From NCBI GenBank assembly GCA_964353355.1, contig CAYGVT010000096.1:1-10640 (forward strand): a DNA stretch of 10,640 nt, read 5' to 3'. Origin of the DNA: CAYGVT01 sp964353355. Its GTDB lineage: Archaea; Thermoplasmatota; DTKX01; GCA-020343715. The number at the start of each line of letters is the position of its first letter. Position 1 is the first letter of the stretch. Shown in pieces: positions 1 to 6,193 of the stretch. A program made the translations under genes and the position numbers. The notes beneath the pieces were generated by a model, which searched no databases, was not told the origin of the DNA, and saw only the letters and a program-made list of their open reading frames with translations.

Positions 1-90
1 CCCTACCCCCAGCCCTACCCCCCGCCCTACCCCCAACCCTATTCCCAACCCTACCCCTACCCATACCCCCAGCCGTATCCCTACCCGCCG
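1..90 (+). repeat. Pro-Tyr codon repeat tract
   Basis: The first 90 bases are tandem copies of a CCCTACCCC-type unit with small variations (CAG, CAA, CCG or TCC codons between). In the frame of the protease they encode alternating Pro and Tyr with Gln, Ser and extra Pro. The tract runs off the left edge, so its full length is unknown. It is a low-complexity, probably extended and disordered segment ahead of the membrane domain. Confidence 0.85.
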
Positions 91-885
91 CCTCAGGGCG
101 CCTGGGGATGGCCCGCACCGCCCGTCGAGTACAGGCAGGTCGGCGAGACGGTCCAGCAGAAGCGAGACGTGCTCGCGTGGCACGGCGTGGTCCTGCTGCT
201 CTTCGACGCGTACATGCTGGCCTCATGGGTCTTCATCGTCCTCATGGCCCCCCTCCTCGTGTCGAGGGGCTCGGACTGGCTGCTCGACACCGAGGCCCAG
301 GCCGAGCTGCTGTCTCCCGCGTTCGTGCTCGTCTCGCTAATCGTGCAGGACGGCATCCTGGTGGCGATGTTCTGGCACCAGCTCGTCAAGCGGGGGGTGG
401 TCACGTTCGCCGACATGGGCCTCACCAGGGCCGCCCTCACCGACGGAGGCCGGTGGGCCAGGCTCGTCGCCGTCGGCCTCGTCGGGGGGCTCCTCCTCGT
501 GGGCGCGTCCGTGCTCATCGAGCTCGGACAGTCCGCGACGGGCCTCGAGCCCACGGACGTCGAGGGGCCGTCCCCGGGCGACCTCGCGGGCTACTTGATG
601 TGGCTGGTGTCCGGGTGCTTGATCGCGCCCGTGAGCGAGGAGCTTTTCTTCAGGGGCTACGCGTTCCACGCGTTCAAGGTGAGGTACGGGCTCGCGGCCG
701 GCGTGGCCGCGTCCGCGGTATTCTTCTCGGCCATCCACCTGAGCGCCTGGGGCTTCCTCCCCATCATCGTCGCCGGCGCGGGGCTCGCCCTCATCTACCA
801 CTGGACCAGGTCCCTCGTCCCCGCCATTGTGGCGCATGCGGTCAACAACTTCATCGCGCTCACGCTGGCCTTCCTGGGGACGTGA
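1..885 (+). CDS. CPBP-family intramembrane metalloprotease with Pro-Tyr-rich N-terminus (5' end outside window)
   Basis: The reading frame is open from base 1 to the TGA at 883-885, so the gene starts upstream of the window. The ATG at 169 is internal: the frame before it encodes a Pro/Tyr/Gln-rich tract (window residues 1-30) and then a Trp/Pro linker. The rest is a membrane protein with about six or seven hydrophobic helices. It carries the CPBP (CAAX protease/bacteriocin-processing, Rce1-like) signature: EExxxR at residues 213-218 (SEELFFRGY context), FxxxH at 242-246, and HxxxN at 279-283 (HAVNN). Family members use these residues for intramembrane glutamyl-type proteolysis, but the substrate cannot be told from sequence. 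In archaea such proteins are often isolated and uncharacterised; true CAAX prenyl-protein cleavage is unlikely to be its job. The next gene follows after 49 bases on the same strand and may be cotranscribed. Confidence 0.88.
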   Translation, partial: PYPQPYPPPYPQPYSQPYPYPYPQPYPYPPPQGAWGWPAPPVEYRQVGETVQQKRDVLAWHGVVLLLFDAYMLASWVFIVLMAPLLVSRGSDWLLDTEAQAELLSPAFVLVSLIVQDGILVAMFWHQLVKRGVVTFADMGLTRAALTDGGRWARLVAVGLVGGLLLVGASVLIELGQSATGLEPTDVEGPSPGDLAGYLMWLVSGCLIAPVSEELFFRGYAFHAFKVRYGLAAGVAASAVFFSAIHLSAWGFLPIIVAGAGLALIYHWTRSLVPAIVAHAVNNFIALTLAFLGT

Positions 886-922
886 CCGAAACCCAGATGT
901 GAGGGTCGCGCGATTACTTGGC

Positions 923-930
923 GGGAGAGG
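923..930 (+). promoter_or_regulatory. Shine-Dalgarno site fixing the start of the DUF5788-like gene
   Basis: GGGAGAGG lies with GGGAG at 923-927, seven bases before the ATG at 935. It supports 935 over the upstream in-frame ATG at 827, which lies inside the preceding protease gene. Confidence 0.6.
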
Positions 931-934
931 CACC

Positions 935-1402
935 ATGACCGATGGCGCACAGGACGGAAGGGCGAACCGCCTCACGGACGCGGAGCGCGCGCGCATCCTC
1001 GCGAGGCTGCACATGAACCTCTCATGGGTCGGCGTCAAGGTGCCGGACGCCATCGAGGTTGACGGCCGTCAGGTGCCGCTCCGCTCGACGATGGAGCGGT
1101 TCCTCTTCGACGACCATCTCGACGAGGAGGAGCGGGCCGCGGCAGGCTGGCTCCAGCGCAGTCTCGAGCGGCGCGCGTCAGAGCTGGAGCGGGAGATCGC
1201 GCACGACGACATGTCGAGGCAGCAGGCGGAGGAGCTGCTGCAGCGCACCATCGGCATCCTGCGCGCCATCGAGTCGCTCAAGGGGCTGAGCGACAGAACC
1301 GAGTTCGAGTACCGGCGCAAGGCGGTCATGCAGGAGGTCGACGACGCACAGCGGTGGAGGAAGTTCGCCAAGGTCGTCTACGACCGCGACGAGTACTACT
1401 AG
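935..1402 (+). CDS. Small helical protein resembling archaeal DUF5788
   Basis: This is a 155-residue soluble protein with no membrane segment or signal peptide. Residues 16-36 (DAERARILARLHMNLSWVGV) are followed by a VPDAIEVDGRQVPLR block at 36-50, a region of acidic helices rich in Glu/Arg/Leu (60-118), a segment ending in GILRAIESLKGL (107-118), and a Tyr/charged tail ending RDEYY. The order 'two helices, then exPleIelDGrxvPLR, then a helical hairpin with LLRAIxxLKxL' matches my memory of DUF5788, a small family known mainly from methanogens and Thermoplasmata and without an assigned function. The start at 935 has a good ribosome site; an earlier start at 827 would overlap the protease. The gene is convergent with the MFS transporter, 35 bases away. 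No catalytic residues or metal-binding cysteines are visible, so no activity is proposed; a regulatory or scaffold role would be a guess. Confidence 0.75.
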   Translation: MTDGAQDGRANRLTDAERARILARLHMNLSWVGVKVPDAIEVDGRQVPLRSTMERFLFDDHLDEEERAAAGWLQRSLERRASELEREIAHDDMSRQQAEELLQRTIGILRAIESLKGLSDRTEFEYRRKAVMQEVDDAQRWRKFAKVVYDRDEYY

Positions 1403-1437
1403 GGTCGCCCGTGCCCCGCGCGCAACGGGGTCCCCCC

Positions 1438-2769
1438 TCACATCTCCCCTAGCTTCCTGAACCACTTCCAGAAGAGTATCGTCGCGACGATGTAGCACGA
1501 CACCGTGATGACGAACGGAAGGTCCAGATTCTTGGCCATGAGGTCGCCCGTGAAGGTCTGGCCGACCCCGTTCATCGCCGTCCACATGAACCTCGTCAAT
1601 CCCGCAGCCTTTCCTCTGTCCCTTGGTCGGACCGCGCCCATCATGAGCGAATCCGAGATGGGGGATGACGCGTTCATGAGAGCCATCCTCACGAGGTGCA
1701 GCGGTGCGGCCGTGAGGAACGTAGGCGCTAGGGGGATGGCGGCGAGCGTGACCGTGGCAGCGCCCCACGTCCCTGTGACGGTACCTACTGAGCCTCGGCG
1801 CTCCGCCAGTGCCGGGATGAGGAAGAACGACATGCCCATGGAGACCTGGGTGGCGGCGAACAGCCACGCGATGTCCGCTACGTCGACGTGGAACTTCAGT
1901 AGGTAGTAGAGTTGGAAGAACGGTATCACCCAGCCCGCCCCGAAGCCGATGATGGTCATCGGGGTGTAGTACTTCGCCACGAAGAGCAGCGACTTGCGGC
2001 TCGTCGTCTCGCTGTCGCCCTCAGCCGCGAACATCGGGGGCAGCTCCTCTGCCTTGTTCTCGCGGTCTTCCTCGCCTGGTCTCAGCTTGAGCGCAACGAC
2101 GATGGAGCAGACCTGGCCGCCCGCCGAGATGACGAATATCAGGCGGTAGGTGGCCTCCAGGCTCATCGAGAACACGTCCTGCAGCACCACGGTGAGTATA
2201 CCCGCCATGACGGTCGCGATCGCTACACCCATCATGTTGACGAAGCTCTGCATCGAGAACAGGTACTTGCGCCGAACGTCGGAGGTCTTCTCGCTCATGA
2301 GTGCCGTCAACGTCGGGAAGGACACCGAGAATGCAATGCCAAGCAGAATCTGCCCGACGACAATGAGGGTCAGGTCCCGCGCCACCGAGAACACGGCCAT
2401 GCCGGCAGCGGAGAGGAGCAGGCTCAGCGCCAAGGTTGTCCTCCGGTCATACCTATCGACGAGCAACCCCCCCGGGATGAAGAAAACCACGGAGGTCCAG
2501 GTGCTGAGGGAGACCAGCCGGCCCAGGAGGGGCAGGTCCGTGGTGAGCTCGTACATGAAGAGGATCAGCACGAACCCCGTCATCCCGCCCGCGAGCGACA
2601 TCAGGAAGCTCGCGACGAGCAGCTGGCGCGCGCCCCCCCTGAAGGCCATGTAGATGGAAAGCAGGTGCTTGAAGTCCCGGACCCCTGGTATCGACCGGCC
2701 CGACGGCTCGGAGGGGACCGGGGCGACGGGCGCGTCGCCCCCGGTCTGGGACATGCCCGTTGTGACCAC
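1438..2769 (-). CDS. Major facilitator superfamily (MFS) transporter
   Basis: This 443-residue protein has about twelve hydrophobic segments split by a charged central loop (about residues 227-260, LRPGEEDRENKAEELPPMF), the usual two-times-six MFS layout and a normal length. The N-half loop 2-3 motif A appears as GGLLVDRYDRR at 100-110, and a weaker counterpart in the C-half is LAERRGS. The segment RPRDRGKAAGLTRFMWTAMN near the end of the C-half resembles drug/organic-acid exporters of archaea. Substrate cannot be assigned. The start is ambiguous: GTG at 2769-2767 or ATG at 2754-2752, five codons later. Neither has a strong Shine-Dalgarno site; an AT-rich box at 2795-2805 sits about 30 bases before the GTG, which favours a near-leaderless start there. 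By eye its codons are more mixed at third positions than in the neighbouring housekeeping genes. Confidence 0.92.
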   Translation of the reverse strand: MVTTGMSQTGGDAPVAPVPSEPSGRSIPGVRDFKHLLSIYMAFRGGARQLLVASFLMSLAGGMTGFVLILFMYELTTDLPLLGRLVSLSTWTSVVFFIPGGLLVDRYDRRTTLALSLLLSAAGMAVFSVARDLTLIVVGQILLGIAFSVSFPTLTALMSEKTSDVRRKYLFSMQSFVNMMGVAIATVMAGILTVVLQDVFSMSLEATYRLIFVISAGGQVCSIVVALKLRPGEEDRENKAEELPPMFAAEGDSETTSRKSLLFVAKYYTPMTIIGFGAGWVIPFFQLYYLLKFHVDVADIAWLFAATQVSMGMSFFLIPALAERRGSVGTVTGTWGAATVTLAAIPLAPTFLTAAPLHLVRMALMNASSPISDSLMMGAVRPRDRGKAAGLTRFMWTAMNGVGQTFTGDLMAKNLDLPFVITVSCYIVATILFWKWFRKLGEM

Positions 2770-2794
2770 GGACCGCCTGTAATGGCTTCCCCAC

Positions 2795-2805
2795 GATAAT
2801 TCTTA
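2795..2805 (-). promoter_or_regulatory. TATA-like box of the MFS gene (weak)
   Basis: The minus strand reads TAAGAATTATC, an AT-rich island in very GC-rich DNA about 30 bases before the GTG start of the transporter. It is not a close match to the archaeal TATA consensus, so this is a positional inference. The rest of the 120-base gap up to lplA (2770-2889) shows GC-rich DNA and nothing recognisable. Confidence 0.35.
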
Positions 2806-2889
2806 CTGGGACCGGGGGGCGGAGGGGCCAGCCCATGGCCAGGGGGCGGGGTGGTCCATCCGTCCGCCCCGTGAGGTCGGCCGGTCCAG

Positions 2890-3957
2890 CTAGGCCTGCG
2901 GGGGCGGCCCCAGCAGGGCGTTGGCCACGTCCAGCGGGCCCATTCCGAGGGCCTCGACGCCCGGCCGGCCGAGCACGGCCGCGGCCGCGCGCTCTACCGT
3001 GGCGCGCTCCAGGTCGACACCGCCGAGGGCGGATTCGAGCTCCTCGAGCGCCTCGTGCGGGAAGATGAAGAAGTCCCCGGTGAGCTCGACGCCCTCGAGC
3101 CTCCCGTCCTTGACGGTCGCGTCGGCGCGCACGAGGCCGCCCGGGGCCTTCCACGCGCCCGAGACGAGCTCGACGCCCTCGCGGACCTTCAGGCGGCGCG
3201 TCGCCGACCGGCGGCCGCGCTTGCGCAGCCAGTCATCGCCCGAGTACCGCCTCCAGAGCCGGTCCATCTCGGCCCTGAGCTCGGGGTCGATGCCGCGCGC
3301 GGCCTCCAGGGGGCCGAGCACCTCCTCGAACCGCCTGCGGAGGGCCGCGTGCACCTGCTCGCGCCGCGGGACGCGCCCGAGCTCGCCCTCGAGCGTGGTC
3401 AGGTTGTCCCGCATGGTCTTGTGGACCTTGTCGCGGAACTTCTCGGACGGGACCTTGAGCACCGCGACCATGCGGTCGAAGTCGAAGGAGGAGATGAGGC
3501 TGCCCACGATGACGGTCGTGTCCCCGATGTCGGCCGCCCCGTTGCCGCTTATCTTGCGCATGGACGATGACACGACGATGTCGTTGACGGGCCGGTGGAC
3601 GGCCGCAACGCCCAGGTCGCCCAGCGCCGCGACGGGCGCCTTGAGGATGCGCGCGAAGATGTCCGAGGTCGTGCCCGCCGCGAGCGGGCCGTCCTTGCGC
3701 AGCACGACGTGGTAGAAGAGCTGCCCGGAGTCCAAGTAGACCGCACCACCGCCCACCTCGCGCCGGAACAGTGGCAGGCCCATGCGCGCGCAGCGGTCGA
3801 CGTCGACCTCCTGGTCGAGGTCCTGGTGGTAGCCGATGGACACGTAGGGCGTCGCGGGGCTGACCAGGACGAGGGCCTCGCGCCCGAGGTGCCCGAGGGC
3901 GTGGTATACGAGCTGCGTGTCCTGCCACGGAACGAGGCCCAGGTCGAGGAGCTGCAT
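2890..3957 (-). CDS. lplA: Lipoate-protein ligase, LplA catalytic domain fused to an LplB-like C-terminal domain
   Basis: This 355-residue cytosolic enzyme is predicted to activate lipoate with ATP and attach it to a lysine of lipoyl domains (2-oxoacid dehydrogenase E2 or glycine-cleavage H protein). The biotin/lipoate ligase fold spans about 1-245. RREVGGGAVYLD at 65-76 is the lipoate-binding RRxxGGGxVxxD motif, NDIVV at 125-129 is conserved, and K135 in RKISGNGAA is the expected active-site lysine. A linker (241-250, DDWLRKRGRR) leads to a second domain at about 255-345 (GAWKAPGGLVRADATVKDGR, then a GDFFIFP segment), like the C-terminal accessory domain of E. coli LplA. In Thermoplasma acidophilum this part is a separate protein, LplB; here it is fused. 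The gene lies 40 bases after eL40 and probably shares its transcript. The ATG at 3957 has only a weak GGTG upstream. No lipoate-accepting protein lies in the window. Confidence 0.93.
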   Translation of the reverse strand: MQLLDLGLVPWQDTQLVYHALGHLGREALVLVSPATPYVSIGYHQDLDQEVDVDRCARMGLPLFRREVGGGAVYLDSGQLFYHVVLRKDGPLAAGTTSDIFARILKAPVAALGDLGVAAVHRPVNDIVVSSSMRKISGNGAADIGDTTVIVGSLISSFDFDRMVAVLKVPSEKFRDKVHKTMRDNLTTLEGELGRVPRREQVHAALRRRFEEVLGPLEAARGIDPELRAEMDRLWRRYSGDDWLRKRGRRSATRRLKVREGVELVSGAWKAPGGLVRADATVKDGRLEGVELTGDFFIFPHEALEELESALGGVDLERATVERAAAAVLGRPGVEALGMGPLDVANALLGPPPQA

Positions 3958-3997
3958 GCTCGTGCACCAGAGGATGCGTAAGTCGAGGCGAGCGCGC

Positions 3998-4147
3998 TCA
4001 TCCGCCGCGCGGTTCCTTGGCCTTGGGCCGGAGGCTCTTGCTGCCGCAGTTGCGGCAGCGGGTGGCCTTGAGGGCGTTGCGCGAGGAGCAGTTCATGCAC
4101 ACCTTCATGTTGAGGATCCTCGCCTCGGCCTCGGGGAACTTTCCCAT
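3998..4147 (-). CDS. rpl40e: Large ribosomal subunit protein eL40 (L40e)
   Basis: This is a 49-residue basic zinc-ribbon ribosomal protein, the usual size for archaeal L40e, which lacks the ubiquitin fusion of eukaryotes. It begins MGKFPEAEARILNMKVCMNC, the conserved N-terminus of the family. It carries two CxxC pairs (CMNC at 17-20 and CRNC at 31-34) that bind zinc, and ends in the typical RPKAKEPRGG. The start was set at the ATG at 4147, not the in-frame ATG at 4192: the conserved family start is there, AGGTGA at 4152-4157 is well placed, and the TATA box at 4182-4188 would lie inside the longer version. It is the first gene of a unit with lplA, which follows after 40 bases. Confidence 0.95.
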   Translation of the reverse strand: MGKFPEAEARILNMKVCMNCSSRNALKATRCRNCGSKSLRPKAKEPRGG

Positions 4148-4151
4148 TCGC

Positions 4152-4157
4152 TCACCT
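4152..4157 (-). promoter_or_regulatory. Shine-Dalgarno site of eL40
   Basis: The minus strand reads AGGTGA, four bases before the ATG at 4147. It decides the start against the upstream ATG at 4192. Confidence 0.65.
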
Positions 4158-4181
4158 ATGGATGGCCGATTGTGGATGTGG

Positions 4182-4188
4182 TATTTAA
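4182..4188 (-). promoter_or_regulatory. TATA box of the eL40-lplA unit
   Basis: The minus strand reads TTAAATA (in context GGTTAAATACC), a good archaeal TATA element in otherwise GC-rich DNA. Its centre is 38 bases before the eL40 ATG, so initiation about 25 bases downstream would leave a short leader that just contains the Shine-Dalgarno site. Confidence 0.65.
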
Positions 4189-4249
4189 CCATAGCGGCGT
4201 CGGACAGGACGCGTCAGCGTGAGGTCCCCGCCGCATCAATGGCGATGTC

Positions 4250-5371
4250 TCACCCGGAGAAGAGCCGCTCGACCATCCAGTCGGGGTCGAACGGCTGCAG
4301 GTCGTCGTAGCCCTGCCCGATGCCGACGAACGCGATGGGCCTGCCCACCGCGTGCGCGATGCTGAGCGCCGCGCCGCCCTTGGCGTCCGCGTCGATCTTG
4401 GTGAGGATGGCCATGTCGATGCCCACCGCGGCCTCGAAGGCGCGCGCCTGCTCGACCGCGTCGTTGCCCGCGAGCGCGTCGCCGACGAAGATGACCAGGT
4501 CAGGCCTCGCGATGCGCTTGATCTTCTTCATCTCGTCCATGAGGTTGATGTTGGTCTGCATGCGGCCAGCGGTGTCGATGAGCACCACGTCCTTGTTGCG
4601 GGCGCGGGCGTGCTCCACCGCGTCGTAGGCGACCGCGGCCGGGTCCGCGCCCGCCTTGTGCTTGATGACCTTGACCCCGAGCCGCTCGGCGTGGACCTCG
4701 ACCTGCTCGATGGCGCCCGCGCGGAACGTGTCACCGGCCGCGAGCACGACCGAGAGACCCCGCTTCTTAAGGCGGTGGGCGATGCGCGCGATGGTCGTCG
4801 TCTTCCCGGTGCCGTTCACGCCCACGAACATGAGCACGACGGGCTTGGGGTGCGAGTCCACGTAGGCGTCCAGGTCGACGGGCTCGACCGCGAGGACCTT
4901 GCGGATGGCCTGCCGGAGCGCGTCCTCGACGAAGTCCTCCAGGTCGAGCTCGCGCCTTATGCGGCGCCCCACGAGCTCGCGCTTGAGCTCCTCTTTGATG
5001 GCCTCCGCGACCGGCAGTGCCACGTCGCTCTCCAGCAGGAGGGTCTCCAGGTCCTGCAGGAGGTCGTCGAGCTTGTTCTCCCGCAGCATCCTGCCCATGA
5101 TGGAGTCGGTGAACGCGGCCTCGGGCTCCGCGGCGGGCGCGGGCTCAGGCCCTACCTCGCGCCCCGCGTGCCGCGAGGCCCTGCGCGCGGCGCGGCCCTC
5201 GTGCCTCGGTGCTGTCGGCGCGGGTTTCGTCGGGGCGACCGGGGTGGCTGCCCGGGCCGGGGGGGCGGCCTGCCCGGGCTCGGGCCCTGGCGCGGCCTCC
5301 ATCTCCTCCTCGACCTTGCGGCTGAGCTTGTCCTTGAAGGACGACAGCCGCTCGCGGAGGCTCTTGAACAT
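4250..5371 (-). CDS. ftsY: Signal recognition particle receptor FtsY
   Basis: This is a 373-residue SRP GTPase that docks ribosome-SRP complexes at the membrane for co-translational insertion. A basic amphipathic N-terminus (1-20, MFKSLRERLSSFKDKLSRKV) is the likely membrane-binding helix. A Pro/Ala-rich linker covers about 25-85. The N domain (88-165) precedes the G domain, which has the P-loop GVNGTGKTT (184-192), DTFRAGAIEQ (214-223), DTAGR (266-270), TKIDAD (324-329) and the closing GIGQGYDDL (350-358). These motifs and the TKIDAD form distinguish FtsY from Srp54, and there is no methionine-rich M domain. All catalytic elements look intact. The ATG at 5371 follows the prefoldin stop by 12 bases, with GGGGTG at 5377-5382 as its ribosome site, so it is the last gene of the eL20-pfdA-ftsY unit. 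Confidence 0.97.
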   Translation of the reverse strand: MFKSLRERLSSFKDKLSRKVEEEMEAAPGPEPGQAAPPARAATPVAPTKPAPTAPRHEGRAARRASRHAGREVGPEPAPAAEPEAAFTDSIMGRMLRENKLDDLLQDLETLLLESDVALPVAEAIKEELKRELVGRRIRRELDLEDFVEDALRQAIRKVLAVEPVDLDAYVDSHPKPVVLMFVGVNGTGKTTTIARIAHRLKKRGLSVVLAAGDTFRAGAIEQVEVHAERLGVKVIKHKAGADPAAVAYDAVEHARARNKDVVLIDTAGRMQTNINLMDEMKKIKRIARPDLVIFVGDALAGNDAVEQARAFEAAVGIDMAILTKIDADAKGGAALSIAHAVGRPIAFVGIGQGYDDLQPFDPDWMVERLFSG

Positions 5372-5383
5372 ATGGGCACCCCA

Positions 5384-5821
5384 TCATCGGATGGGCTTGC
5401 CCTCCAGCTCGGCGTAGGCGCTCTCGAGCTGGGCGGAGAGGGACTCTGCCGACTGGCCGATCTGCTCCATCGTGCCGCGGGTCTGCTGTATCATCTCGCG
5501 CACGCGGTCGCGGCGGGACTTCACGCGCGACGCGGCCTCGGCCGGGGGCATGTTGATGGTCACGTCGCTGCCTATGGCGACCAGGACGGAGCCGGCCGTC
5601 GCGAGGTGGGCGGGCACGTAGACGCCGCCGCCCACAGGCACGATGAGCTCGTCGCCCTCCTTCATCCCGTCGTACTTGGAGAGCAGCTCCGACGCCGCGC
5701 CGAGCTCGGCCTCGGTCGCCTGCAGCATGCCGAGCTGCTCCGTGAGCATCTCGACCTGGGCGCGGTAGCGCTCGAGGAGCGCCACCATCTGGCGGACGTC
5801 GTCCTCGGTGACGCCGACCAT
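5384..5821 (-). CDS. pfdA: Prefoldin subunit alpha
   Basis: This 145-residue protein has the prefoldin alpha architecture: an N-terminal coiled-coil helix (about 5-45, ending at SELLSKYDG), a beta region (about 52-90; EGDELIVPVGGGVYVPAHLA, then VLVAIGSDVTINMP) and a C-terminal coiled-coil helix (about 92-142). In archaea two alpha and four beta subunits form a jellyfish-like cytosolic hexamer that hands nascent proteins to the thermosome. Length is normal for the family. It starts six bases after the eL20 stop, and its ribosome site GGTGAGG (5826-5832) includes that stop codon, so translation of the two genes is probably coupled. ftsY follows after 12 bases. The prefoldin beta gene is not in the window. 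Confidence 0.96.
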   Translation of the reverse strand: MVGVTEDDVRQMVALLERYRAQVEMLTEQLGMLQATEAELGAASELLSKYDGMKEGDELIVPVGGGVYVPAHLATAGSVLVAIGSDVTINMPPAEAASRVKSRRDRVREMIQQTRGTMEQIGQSAESLSAQLESAYAELEGKPIR

Positions 5822-5825
5822 CCGC

Positions 5826-5832
5826 CCTCACC
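5826..5832 (-). promoter_or_regulatory. Shine-Dalgarno site of pfdA overlapping the eL20 stop codon
   Basis: The minus strand reads GGTGAGG, four bases before the pfdA ATG. Its TGA (5828-5830) is the stop codon of eL20, an arrangement typical of translational coupling. Confidence 0.6.
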
Positions 5833-6052
5833 CCGTGACGCGGGCGCGGACGATCGGGTCCTCGACCTCGTCGAGGGTGAGCTCGACGATGGCGTCGACT
5901 TTGATGTACTGGCGCTTGCACCGGTGCTCGCTGCCGAGGAGCGAGTACACCTTCTCCCTGGCGTCCTTCTGGTCCATCGCCTCGATCTCGCGGTTGAAGG
6001 GCGCCTTGAACTCGCCCATCTTGAACGTGCCTTTGACCCTATAGGCCTTCAA
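5828..6052 (-). CDS. rpl18a: Large ribosomal subunit protein eL20 (L18Ae / LX), TTG start
   Basis: This 74-residue protein is the short archaeal form of eL20 (called LX or L18a in many genomes). It begins with the conserved KAYRVKGTFKMGEF and continues with a segment where ALA/DAREK-type helix residues lead to a Tyr-Ser-Leu-Leu-Gly-Ser stretch (EKVYSLLGSEHRCKRQYIKV), the usual 'ySxlGSkhrvkR' family signature. The codon at the start is TTG (6052-6050), not ATG. It is supported by a full-strength AAGGAGG seven bases upstream and by conservation of the residues it adds; the next ATG would remove the first eleven residues. It heads the eL20-pfdA-ftsY unit, a gene order common in archaea, often near tif6, rpl31e, rpl39e and srp54, which are not seen here. 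Confidence 0.94.
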   Translation of the reverse strand: MKAYRVKGTFKMGEFKAPFNREIEAMDQKDAREKVYSLLGSEHRCKRQYIKVDAIVELTLDEVEDPIVRARVTG

Positions 6053-6059
6053 AATGAAG

Positions 6060-6066
6060 CCTCCTT
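6060..6066 (-). promoter_or_regulatory. Strong Shine-Dalgarno site deciding the TTG start of eL20
   Basis: The minus strand reads AAGGAGG (within GGAAGGAGG), seven bases before the TTG. It is the best match to the 16S anti-SD in the window and may compensate for the weak start codon. Confidence 0.75.
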
Positions 6067-6084
6067 CCGTTCCGGGTGGGCCGG

Positions 6085-6090
6085 TTATAA
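6085..6090 (-). promoter_or_regulatory. TATA box of the eL20-pfdA-ftsY unit
   Basis: The minus strand reads CTTATAACC around TTATAA, 33-38 bases before the eL20 TTG. Initiation about 25 bases downstream would leave a very short leader with the Shine-Dalgarno site at its 5' end. The gap between here and the phosphoesterase stop (6091-6193) is GC-rich with a run of nine C at 6169-6177 and no recognised gene. Confidence 0.6.
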
Positions 6091-6193
6091 GGCCGCTGGT
6101 AGATAAGACTTGGGGCTGTTGGAGGGAGCGACGGAAGGCCTTGGCACGGCATGCTGGTGCGGGCCCTTCCCCCCCCCGTCCCCTCCCCCGGCA

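Noticed and set aside
827..934. Longer start of the DUF5788-like gene at the ATG at 827
   Set aside because: It would overlap the end of the CPBP protease gene and precede a stretch without family resemblance; the ATG at 935 has a good Shine-Dalgarno site.
1414..1430. Small hairpin CCCCG-loop-CGGGG between convergent genes as a terminator
   Set aside because: A five-pair GC stem is expected by chance in DNA this GC-rich, and there is no T-rich tract of the kind archaeal termination uses.
4148..4192. Extended N-terminus of eL40 from the ATG at 4192
   Set aside because: The extra 15 residues are not part of the family, the TATA box lies inside them, and the ATG at 4147 has a proper ribosome site and the conserved start.
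4352..6106. Plus-strand open frame of 584 codons opposite ftsY, pfdA and eL20
   Set aside because: The three genes on the other strand have unmistakable family motifs. The antisense product is low-complexity and lacks any recognisable domain.
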